NCBI GenBank assembly: GCA_038740345.1
Contig: JAVYMA010000015.1
Coordinates: forward strand, 1 to 47,784
DNA: 47,784 bases
From: Methanomassiliicoccales archaeon
Lineage (GTDB): Archaea; Thermoplasmatota; Thermoplasmata; Methanomassiliicoccales; UBA472
Direction of reading: 5' to 3'
Shown: one piece after another, positions 17,230 to 23,140 of the stretch
Position numbering within the stretch: position 1 is the first letter of the stretch
How the letters are laid out: each line of letters opens with the position of its first letter
Translations under genes and position numbers: made by a program
The notes under the pieces: generated by a model
What the model was told of the DNA's origin: nothing
Seen by the model: the letters and a program-made list of their open reading frames with translations, nothing else
Database searches by the model: none

Positions 17230-17421
17230 TCAACCCAGAGGAAGGATCTCGTCAATAAGGTCAGAGTGCGAGACTATCATTCTCCGGCAACAGTATCTTG
17301 TCAGGCCAAGATCATCCAGCACGGTCTGGGGGTCTTCTCCTAACTGCACTCTTTTAACGAAAGTCTGATAGGATGACCCTATGACCTTTCCGCAAGTGAA
17401 GCATCGCACGGGGATGATCAT
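17230..17421 (-). CDS. rpoN: RNA polymerase subunit N (Rpb10 homologue)
   Basis: A 63-residue zinc protein beginning [16 protein letters not shown]; the CFTCG pair and the later CCRR motif (RYCCRRM) are the four Zn ligands of archaeal RpoN and eukaryotic Rpb10. It is a small structural subunit needed for assembly of the RpoD/RpoL platform of RNA polymerase. The start is taken at 17421, where AGGTGA lies 6 nt upstream; the longer open frame to 17460 overlaps the S9 gene and is not homologous. It is the last protein gene of the L18e-L13-S9-rpoN operon; 4 nt separate it from rps9. Confidence 0.97.
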   Translation of the reverse strand: MIIPVRCFTCGKVIGSSYQTFVKRVQLGEDPQTVLDDLGLTRYCCRRMIVSHSDLIDEILPLG

Positions 17422-17425
17422 TCTC

Positions 17426-17827
17426 TCACCTATATGACTTCTGGCGCTTCTTTCGCGCACCGCGGCCTAGTGGTTTCTTGGGCAGCTTTCTTCTCGCATC
17501 TGATACTACAAGAGTCCTATCCTGCTGCTTGAACATCTTCTCCAGATCTTCATCTTTGAAGAACTCCACCAGACCTCGAGCGATGGCGGTCCTTACGGCC
17601 TCAGCCTGTCCCATAACGCCTCCGCCATGCACCGAGACATCGATATCAACCTTTAATGCCCTTTCAGGCGCCAGCATAAGCGGCTCCATGATCTTTAGCC
17701 TGGCCAGCTCTGGGGTCCATATCTCTACAGGCTTGGAATTTATCCTCACCTTGCCAGTCCCTTCCTTGACGGACGCTCTGGCCACGGCCGTCTTCCTCTT
17801 ACCACTCGTATTGGCTACTTCGGCCAT
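17426..17827 (-). CDS. rps9: Small-subunit ribosomal protein uS9
   Basis: 133 residues, typical for archaeal S9. The N-terminus [20 protein letters not shown] and the basic C-terminal tail ending KKRQKSYR, which reaches into the P site of the small subunit and touches the tRNA anticodon loop, are diagnostic. [20 protein letters not shown] in the middle is also conserved. AGGTGA precedes the ATG at 17827. Third gene of the ribosomal operon, 4 nt after rpl13. Confidence 0.98.
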   Translation of the reverse strand: MAEVANTSGKRKTAVARASVKEGTGKVRINSKPVEIWTPELARLKIMEPLMLAPERALKVDIDVSVHGGGVMGQAEAVRTAIARGLVEFFKDEDLEKMFKQQDRTLVVSDARRKLPKKPLGRGARKKRQKSYR

Positions 17828-17831
17828 CTTT

Positions 17832-18251
17832 TCACCTCACCTTGGAGCCAAGATATGCAGAGACCTCGCTCAGAGTGACATAGCGCTCTCGGCTCAGCTC
17901 AGCAGCCTCCATTAGTTTCACTTTCTCTGCGGATTCCAGCTCTTTAGGAATGCCCACGTATACTTTAAGTAGACGATACGCGGCGCGTCCCTTTGCCCTG
18001 TCCCACGGAAGCATGCCCCGCACCGTTCTCTTTAGGATAAGATCAGCTCGGCGTGGATAGAAGGGGCCATGGATGACCTTACCACGGTCCTTCTTTTGCT
18101 TGTATCGGGCAAAGATGTCATTCTTATTGCCCGTGACGATGGCCTTCTCGGCGTTGACCACTACTACCTCTTCGCCGTTGAGGATTTTTTTGGCGACATT
18201 GGTGCAAAGTCTTCCTAGGATTTGCCCTTCAGCATCAATGACTGTAGCCAT
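17832..18251 (-). CDS. rpl13: Large-subunit ribosomal protein uL13
   Basis: 139 residues from the ATG at 18251, chosen over the in-frame GTG at 18260 because GGTGAG is positioned 5 nt ahead of the ATG. The start [20 protein letters not shown] and the central [21 protein letters not shown] are L13 signatures. It is an early-assembling protein of the 50S subunit. Gene spacing of a few nucleotides on both sides shows it is inside the operon. Confidence 0.98.
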   Translation of the reverse strand: MATVIDAEGQILGRLCTNVAKKILNGEEVVVVNAEKAIVTGNKNDIFARYKQKKDRGKVIHGPFYPRRADLILKRTVRGMLPWDRAKGRAAYRLLKVYVGIPKELESAEKVKLMEAAELSRERYVTLSEVSAYLGSKVR

Positions 18252-18256
18252 GCATC

Positions 18257-18619
18257 TCACCCCATTATCCTGACGTCCCGGCCGCTAGGAGCCTCCCTCA
18301 TAAGCTCAGGTATGGTGAGCTTCCTGCCGCCGGCTTCCTCTATCTTCTTGGCTGCCGAATCCGAGAACTTATAAGCAGCTACCGTCAGCTTCTTGCTGAT
18401 GGTCCCTGCTCCCAACACCTTCCCCGGCACCACGATTATGTCGCCTTCATTTGCATATCGCTCTAACTTGCTCAGATTAACCTCGGCCCAATTCTTCCTA
18501 GGTCTCTCCAATCTTAGAGCAATGTCTCGCCAGACTGCGGCACCCTTCTCCCTTGAGGTCGCCTTCAATGACTCCACGAGGGCGACTAGGTTCGGGTCCG
18601 TTTTCTTCCTGAACGTCAT
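18257..18619 (-). CDS. rpl18e: Large-subunit ribosomal protein eL18
   Basis: 120 residues, an archaeal/eukaryotic ribosomal protein with no bacterial counterpart. Recognised by the WRDIALRLERPRKNWAEVN stretch, IVVPGKVLGAGTISKKLTVA and the C-terminal GRDVRIMG. First gene of the operon; a TATA box lies about 50 nt upstream of the ATG at 18619. The order L18e-L13-S9-RpoN is the standard archaeal arrangement, though the frequently following rpoK/enolase/S2 genes are absent, replaced by tRNA-Pro and then a converging rhodanese. Confidence 0.98.
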   Translation of the reverse strand: MTFRKKTDPNLVALVESLKATSREKGAAVWRDIALRLERPRKNWAEVNLSKLERYANEGDIIVVPGKVLGAGTISKKLTVAAYKFSDSAAKKIEEAGGRKLTIPELMREAPSGRDVRIMG

Positions 18620-18666
18620 AGTTCTGACTCTCCCGACATTGGGTAAAGCGGTCTAATAGGAACCTC

Positions 18667-18675
18667 TTTTATAAA
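18667..18675 (-). promoter_or_regulatory. TATA box of the ribosomal operon
   Basis: TTTATAAAA on the minus strand, preceded by an A/G-rich BRE-like AAAGC, is centred about 52 nt upstream of the rpl18e ATG. It predicts a transcript start near 18645, leaving a leader of about 25 nt that contains the GGGAGAG ribosome site. Confidence 0.6.
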
Positions 18676-18800
18676 GCTTTGCTACGCATCCACTACCACA
18701 AGGCATCATGGCCAGGATACGGTCTGGGGTAGGGATAGCAACTATCACATTAATGCCCATGCGAACTAGAACTCCATATCTGGCTAGTTTCTGTGAGGCA

Positions 18801-18809
18801 TTATATATA
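18801..18809 (+). promoter_or_regulatory. TATA box of the TIM-barrel/SIS operon
   Basis: TTATATATA lies about 45 nt upstream of the ATG at 18850, predicting a transcript start near 18830 and a short leader with the ribosome site AGGTGA at 18840-18845. This spacing rules out the upstream in-frame GTG at 18793, which lies before the TATA box. Confidence 0.6.
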
Positions 18810-18849
18810 CAAGTACCTGATTACTAGGGATTACCGCTCAGGTGACTTG

Positions 18850-20073
18850 ATGATTCGCTTCGGGCCAGCTGGCATTCCTCTTTCTTGCAAGGGTCGGACG
18901 TTGAAGGATGGGATCGAGGACGTTCACAACCTCGGACTCAATGCTATGGAGGTACAAATGGTCCGCGTCAATGTGATGGAAAGAGTTCCAGACGAGGAGG
19001 AAGTGGGCCTTACACCTCTCCAAATCGAAGGCGATCTCGTAGTGGAGATCCTTCGTCGGAAAGGAAAGAAGGATATGGTCATAACTGATCTAAATGAGGA
19101 GATCAGGGAGGATGATACTCTAGTCACATTGGCTTCGGGTTTGGTGCAGAACTTCCAAGAGCTTCGTGAACTCGGCATCATGGGGCAAGAGTTGGACGTC
19201 GAGCTCTCCATGCATACTCCATATTACATGGACCTTGTTTCCAACAGCGATTTGACCAAGAAGAGCATGGACTCCATAAGATGGGCAGGAATGATGACGG
19301 ACCAGATGAATGGCGTGCTGGTGGCGACTCACATAGGTTTGTATGGAAAACTATCCCAAAAAGCTGCGAACCAAAATGTAAGGGACAACTTGGAGAAGAT
19401 CATCAATTGGTGGGATGAGAACAAGATCAAACCTAGGTTAGGAGTGGAGATATCTGGTCGCCAGGAGGTCTGGGGTTCCTTGGAAGAAGTTTTAGAGCTA
19501 TGTGACGATATAAAAGGTCTGGTCCCGGTTATGAATTTCGCTCATTACCATGCGCGTGAGAATGGAATTTTAAGAGAGCCTAGCGACTTCGCTGAATTCT
19601 TCGATAGATGCAAGAGCTACGTAGGGTCTCAATATTACACGCATTTCTCAGGAGTTGAGCATGAGGCAGGGAATGAGAAAAGGATTACGCCCATCAAGAA
19701 AGGGGATCTTAGGTTCGAGCCATTGGCTGAATATCTGGTGGAGGCTAATCCTAATGTAACAATCATCTCCTCCTCACCTCTTCTTGAGCACGATGCCATG
19801 TATATGAAGGTAATCTATGAACGTGTGCTTACCAAGAAGGTGGCGAAGGAAGTAAAGGCAAAGCGCTCGGAGCAGCAAGAAGAGGAGAAAGGCGCCGAGC
19901 AAGAGGAACAGAAGCTCAAGAAGACGGAAAAGACTGAGAAAGGGAAGGCCGAGAAGAAACAACAATCCAAGGAGCCTGGCAGAGATAAAGAGAAAAAACC
20001 CACAAGTGCCAACTTAAAACCCTCCAAAAAGATTGCCAAGCAGGTCGAGATTGATTACGAAGAGGATGAGTGA
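18850..20073 (+). CDS. Xylose-isomerase/endonuclease IV-like TIM-barrel protein with charged tail
   Basis: 407 residues from the ATG at 18850, decided by AGGTGA 5 nt upstream. Residues about 1-330 resemble the AP endonuclease 2/endonuclease IV TIM barrel: MIRFGPAGIPLSCKGR at the start, ELSMHTPYYMDLVS, THIGLYGK, GVEISGR, VPVMNFAHYHAR and YTHFSGVEH supply His/Glu/Asp residues at the usual barrel-end metal positions. Nfo itself cleaves abasic DNA, but this subgroup in archaea is uncharacterised. Residues about 333-407 are an extreme Lys/Glu/Gln-rich, disordered-looking tail that could bind nucleic acid or a partner. The stop overlaps the start of the SIS gene by one base (TGATG), so the two are coupled. 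Confidence 0.75.
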   Translation: MIRFGPAGIPLSCKGRTLKDGIEDVHNLGLNAMEVQMVRVNVMERVPDEEEVGLTPLQIEGDLVVEILRRKGKKDMVITDLNEEIREDDTLVTLASGLVQNFQELRELGIMGQELDVELSMHTPYYMDLVSNSDLTKKSMDSIRWAGMMTDQMNGVLVATHIGLYGKLSQKAANQNVRDNLEKIINWWDENKIKPRLGVEISGRQEVWGSLEEVLELCDDIKGLVPVMNFAHYHARENGILREPSDFAEFFDRCKSYVGSQYYTHFSGVEHEAGNEKRITPIKKGDLRFEPLAEYLVEANPNVTIISSSPLLEHDAMYMKVIYERVLTKKVAKEVKAKRSEQQEEEKGAEQEEQKLKKTEKTEKGKAEKKQQSKEPGRDKEKKPTSANLKPSKKIAKQVEIDYEEDE

Positions 20074-20612
20074 TGAAGGAAGCCTCCAATTTTATAATCT
20101 CTGAGGTAAAGGAATCTTTAGAAAAGGTAGACCCAGCATTATCTGAGAAAGTGTGCGATGCTATATTAGGAGCGAGGGTAGTATTCATTTACGGAGTGGG
20201 AAGGTCAGGACTTGTCGGCAAAGCTTTTGGCGTGCGTCTTGTCCAAATGGGTCTGGATGTCCATTTCATAGGTGATACCACGACTCCCATAGTGCAGAAA
20301 GAGGATCTGTTATTGGTCATCTCGAATACAGGGGAGACGATGTCCGCCGTCCAGACAGCCAATATTGTAGGTAGGATTGGTGCAGAGGTCGTGGTAATAA
20401 CCTCCAATCAGCAATCAAAATTAGGGAGGACGGCGAGAATCATTGTCGAAATTCAGCCCTGCCGCAAGGAGGAGAGGTCCAAATTAGCTCCACTTGGCAC
20501 TATTTTCGAAGTGGCCAGCCTTATCTATTTGGATTCCTTAGTACCTTTGTTGATGCAGAAGCTGAATCAATCAGAGGCATCTTTGCGCAAGCGTCATGCC
20601 ATATGGGTCTAA
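20073..20612 (+). CDS. hxlB: SIS-domain protein, 6-phospho-3-hexuloisomerase-like
   Basis: 179 residues from the ATG at 20073, whose A is the last base of the preceding stop. A single sugar isomerase (SIS) domain: VFIYGVGRSGLVGKAFGVRL, then HFIGDTTTPIV, LLLVISNTGETMSAVQTA and VVVITSNQQSKLGR; the C-terminal PLGTIFEVASLIYLDSLV matches 6-phospho-3-hexuloisomerase (PHI) of the archaeal ribulose monophosphate pathway, which interconverts hexulose 6-phosphate and fructose 6-phosphate. The partner hexulose-6-phosphate synthase (HxlA) is not here. Its stop overlaps the stop of the converging JAMM protease gene. Confidence 0.85.
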   Translation: MKEASNFIISEVKESLEKVDPALSEKVCDAILGARVVFIYGVGRSGLVGKAFGVRLVQMGLDVHFIGDTTTPIVQKEDLLLVISNTGETMSAVQTANIVGRIGAEVVVITSNQQSKLGRTARIIVEIQPCRKEERSKLAPLGTIFEVASLIYLDSLVPLLMQKLNQSEASLRKRHAIWV

Positions 20613-21271
20613 TTGCCATCCTTTTTACCCTTGTCAACATCGGCTAATTTTTTCCTCCTCACAGTCTCGCCGAAATATGGATTTTGATATTCGTCCCAAT
20701 ATACAGCGAAGGGGCGTGAGCGAACTTTTCCATTTTCGATGAAAAAGGACTCGATCTCCTTATTTATAGGATCGATTACAATGGCGGAATGGAATCTCTT
20801 GTTGAACAATCCTTTCTGGGTCTCGACATCAGTGGGGGAAAGAAAACATCTATGACCTGGATGAGAGTGATACCAACCAACGATCACATACTTGAAGCCT
20901 GCCTCCTCGAGGTAGGCGAAAAGTCTTTCCATCCCATCCCGCGAGAATCTAACTCTAACTGAGGAGGAATCCAAATCGGTTGTGGCCACATCTCTTACAA
21001 TAGAATATTGTACATCATTCCATGTGAATACGTTACCTAGCAGGAGTCCCATCACTTCAAGCCTCTGCGAGGCCGCGGCTGAAGCATGATTGCGTATCTT
21101 CTCCTCCGCCAGTTTCGAGAGATACAATTCATATCTACCCGGACCTACCTTTGCATACTCCTCCCGCGCCTTCTCATTCAACCATTTATGAGCGGTGCAC
21201 CTCTCTGGCGGGGGCGGCTCTCGCTGCCTAAGGCAAGGCTCGATCGCTCTAAGGATTTGTGGTGGCGTCAT
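20609..21271 (-). CDS. Rpn11-like JAMM (MPN+) metalloprotease of a ubiquitin-like system
   Basis: 220 residues from the ATG at 21271, which overlaps the E2 stop (ATGA). The full JAMM zinc-protease motif is present: E72 in RLEVMGLLLG, H135 and H137 in VGWYHSHPGHRCFLSPTD, S145 and D148. The wording EVMGLxLG ... GWYHSHPG-x-x-C-x-LS-x-x-D-x-x-TQ is very close to the proteasomal deubiquitinase Rpn11/CSN5, not to bacterial RadC or ThiF-associated JAB proteins. About 50 residues with several prolines precede the MPN domain, and a Lys/Asp-rich tail follows it. Expected role: cleaving the isopeptide bond between the Gly-Gly modifier and target lysine. The modifier already ends in GG, so precursor maturation is not needed. 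Last gene of the operon. Confidence 0.92.
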   Translation of the reverse strand: MTPPQILRAIEPCLRQREPPPPERCTAHKWLNEKAREEYAKVGPGRYELYLSKLAEEKIRNHASAAASQRLEVMGLLLGNVFTWNDVQYSIVRDVATTDLDSSSVRVRFSRDGMERLFAYLEEAGFKYVIVGWYHSHPGHRCFLSPTDVETQKGLFNKRFHSAIVIDPINKEIESFFIENGKVRSRPFAVYWDEYQNPYFGETVRRKKLADVDKGKKDGN

Positions 21272-21777
21272 ACCTCCCTCACGACTTTTGGCAAAGGTAC
21301 TGAGATCAATGGCCCCCCAGTTTTTCGGGTTCGGTTGAAATATTCGGCTGCAAGGGTGCACGTTTCAGTTCCGAATGGGCTTGATGGATTGGGGTTGAGC
21401 AGAAGATACTCGATGCCCTTGATGAACATAAGCAAAGTAGAATTAAAACTCCACTCGTCAAGTAGTTTATTGCAAAGGAAGCCCCCATCTTCTGGCATCA
21501 TTATATTGGGATGAAAGATGGGAGTAAGCCAAGTGACCTGAGGCTTCTGGAAGGGGTAATCGGCTGTTATTGTCAGCGAAAAGCGATGATGATACCTTTT
21601 CCTGATTTGGCCATTAATAAGCTCATAACCTGGTATTTGCACTAAGAGCATCTCAATCTCCAAAGGGAATGTGGAGAAGGCGTTTTCTTCTATCTCAATG
21701 GGGTGTTTGAGACATCTCTGGCAAATAGCCAGCTCATTCTTCAGCCTGGATACGAGTACTTCGCGGGGTAAAGGCAT
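21268..21777 (-). CDS. E2-like ubiquitin-conjugating enzyme
   Basis: 169 residues with a recognisable UBC fold: N-terminal helix (EVLVSRLKNELAICQR), beta strands ending in FSLTITADYPFQKPQVTW, the HPN motif at residues 89-91 (FHPNI), catalytic Cys102 in GGFLCNKLLDEWS, the conserved Trp109, and the later PNP (129-131) followed by a C-terminal helix (AAEYFNRTRK). Eukaryotic E2s read HPN-I-x3-G-x-I-C-L-x-I-L-x3-W; here the HPN-to-Cys distance is 3 residues longer. All hallmarks needed to carry a modifier as a thioester are there. The gene starts 3 nt after the ubiquitin-like gene stop and ends in ATGA overlap with the JAMM gene, so the three are translationally coupled. Confidence 0.92.
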   Translation of the reverse strand: MPLPREVLVSRLKNELAICQRCLKHPIEIEENAFSTFPLEIEMLLVQIPGYELINGQIRKRYHHRFSLTITADYPFQKPQVTWLTPIFHPNIMMPEDGGFLCNKLLDEWSFNSTLLMFIKGIEYLLLNPNPSSPFGTETCTLAAEYFNRTRKTGGPLISVPLPKVVREV

Positions 21778-21780
21778 CCA

Positions 21781-22020
21781 TCAACCGCCTTCTGGGTCAG
21801 GGATGAGCTCCAAATCGTCTGAATTGCATATTCCAGCCTCAAGCACCGTTTGCTGTCCTCTAAGAAGCTTCTTACCCCTGCGTAATACGTAAGCGCCAGC
21901 GTCCTTTTCCCAATATCCTGCAGCTCCTTCTATTATCTCCTGGATAGTATTTTCCTCCTCCAGCTCCATATCAACGGTGCTGCCCGTCTCAGCATTTCTT
22001 ACTCTGACTCGTACGGACAT
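21781..22020 (-). CDS. Ubiquitin-like modifier ending in Gly-Gly
   Basis: 79 residues with predicted beta-grasp pattern: strand 1 (SVRVRVRNAET), turn, strand 2 (STVDMELEEEN), the main helix (TIQEIIEGAAGYWEK), strand AYVLRRGKKLL, then TVLEAGICNSDDLELIP and the C-terminal tail DPEGG with the stop codon directly after GG (78-79). The LRRGKKLL ... TVLEAGI order parallels ubiquitin's strand 3 and following loop. Because no residues follow the diglycine, it can be activated by E1 without proteolysis. Internal lysines for chain formation are few: K39, K50 and K51. Located between E1 (94 nt away) and E2 (3 nt). No clear ribosome site is seen ahead of the ATG. Confidence 0.92.
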   Translation of the reverse strand: MSVRVRVRNAETGSTVDMELEEENTIQEIIEGAAGYWEKDAGAYVLRRGKKLLRGQQTVLEAGICNSDDLELIPDPEGG

Positions 22021-22114
22021 TCAGTATCACGATGGATTCGAGCGTCGAGCCTTTCAAAAAACCTTCGCATCACAGTTAATTCTCTTGATAATCTCGAGTC
22101 CTCGCCTTGCAGAA

Positions 22115-22900
22115 TTAATTATGGAGTTGGCATTGAGGATCAAGCTCCACCTCCACTTCTATGCAGGCATTCGTCAGGCCGTTGTATAAGAACATATGAC
22201 GAAGGCAGGAGTCCGCTTTTCCGCTGATTATCTTGAGAGCCTCTCGGACCTGAATGGCAGCTATGATGCTGGTGGTAGTTATTTCAGCTGCCAACTTTGG
22301 CTCGAAATAGTTCGTATCCGCACCAGTGCAGCTGTAGCGTCTTTCGAGCACACGATAATGGCTGCGATTCATAGAGCACTGAAGGCAAGGATCTGATGGT
22401 GGCAGAGCAACCTGGACCTTGCCTGAGGTCCCTAGAGTCCCCCCATCGACCAGAGGTCTAGAATAGTGATAGCAAAAAGCATTGACATGCAGGCGTGCTG
22501 CGATGTTATCCAGGCACCCTAAGACCAAATCGATTTCCTGGAACAGCCTCTCAGGAATTTCCTCTATTCTTGAGACTATCCCTTTCACTCTTGCTTCAGA
22601 ATCTAATTGCCCAGCCTTTTCGGCTAGGACCAATGCTTTTGGCTTCCCCAATAGGGCATCTTTTTCATCGAAGAAAAGACATCTGTTGAGATTGGAGCGC
22701 ACCACCTTATCCATGTCCACCACGGTTATATGGCGCACACCCGCAAGCAACAGATTTTTCAACACCTCATTCCCTAAGGCGCCAGCTCCGACTACTAGAA
22801 TCCTACTTCCCATTACCTTATCCAAATCGATCCAGCCAACTCGCCGAGTACGGTCGTGCCTATCCTCATTTAATATATTTGGTGTGATTACGTAACTCAT
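22115..22900 (-). CDS. E1-like ubiquitin-activating enzyme
   Basis: 261 residues, a minimal adenylating E1 of the ThiF/UBA fold. Visible: DRHDRTRR near the N-terminus (the D-R-Q-x-R position of E1s), ATP loop GAGALGNEVLKNLLLAGV (38-55), VVDMDKVVRSNLNR (60-73) with the Asp and Arg that hold ATP, K86, LGCLDNIAARLHVN (127-140) with the Mg-binding Asp131, and a C-T motif, SCTGADTNYFEP, putting Cys191 as candidate thioester residue. A CLQC pair (172-175) recalls the zinc site, but the second CxxC pair is not obvious. The wording is closest to eukaryotic Uba2/Uba3, yet there is no separate Cys-domain insert and no ubiquitin-fold domain. First gene of the operon; probably leaderless. Confidence 0.93.
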   Translation of the reverse strand: MSYVITPNILNEDRHDRTRRVGWIDLDKVMGSRILVVGAGALGNEVLKNLLLAGVRHITVVDMDKVVRSNLNRCLFFDEKDALLGKPKALVLAEKAGQLDSEARVKGIVSRIEEIPERLFQEIDLVLGCLDNIAARLHVNAFCYHYSRPLVDGGTLGTSGKVQVALPPSDPCLQCSMNRSHYRVLERRYSCTGADTNYFEPKLAAEITTTSIIAAIQVREALKIISGKADSCLRHMFLYNGLTNACIEVEVELDPQCQLHN

Positions 22901-22922
22901 CGAATTGTGTCAAATCTCATCA

Positions 22923-22930
22923 CAATATAA
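22923..22930 (-). promoter_or_regulatory. TATA-like box of the ubiquitin-like operon
   Basis: TTATATTG on the minus strand is centred about 27 nt upstream of the E1 start codon at 22900. At normal archaeal spacing the transcript would begin at the ATG itself, that is, without a leader. There is no Shine-Dalgarno sequence before the ATG, in agreement. The 94-nt gap between E1 and the ubiquitin-like gene could hold a second promoter, but none is clear. Confidence 0.45.
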
Positions 22931-23095
22931 TGAAAATGGAATGGTAAATCGGAATTGATAATCAATGAAAAATCACTGCTCTCAAAATGTCTAACTATTT
23001 TTGCTTCTTAGGCAACCTATTGACCTAAATATTCGGTAGTTTTTTAACCCCACAATGAAACTAGATCTCGGTTGGTTCTCATCCTTCCACTGGAC

Positions 23096-23113
23096 GCTCT
23101 GCGGGAGCAGAGC
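23096..23113 (+). other. Hairpin in the leader of the TerC gene
   Basis: GCTCTGC-GGGA-GCAGAGC forms a perfect 7-bp stem with a GNRA-like loop 28 nt before the TerC start codon. It may affect translation or be a protein-binding element. It does not show the conserved core of the yybP-ykoY manganese riboswitch that precedes many bacterial TerC-family genes. Confidence 0.35.
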
Positions 23114-23140
23114 AGATGGTGATTTACTTTGATCGAGGAC

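Noticed and set aside
20609-22900. Interpretation of the E1/modifier/JAMM set as a molybdopterin, thiamine or tRNA sulfur-carrier system
   Set aside because: The true E2 with HPN and catalytic Cys and the Rpn11-like motif of the protease are not part of sulfur-carrier pathways, and no MoaE, ThiG or thiolation gene is nearby.
23000-23140. yybP-ykoY manganese riboswitch before the TerC gene
   Set aside because: Only one simple 7-bp hairpin is present; the conserved two-loop core of this riboswitch was not found.
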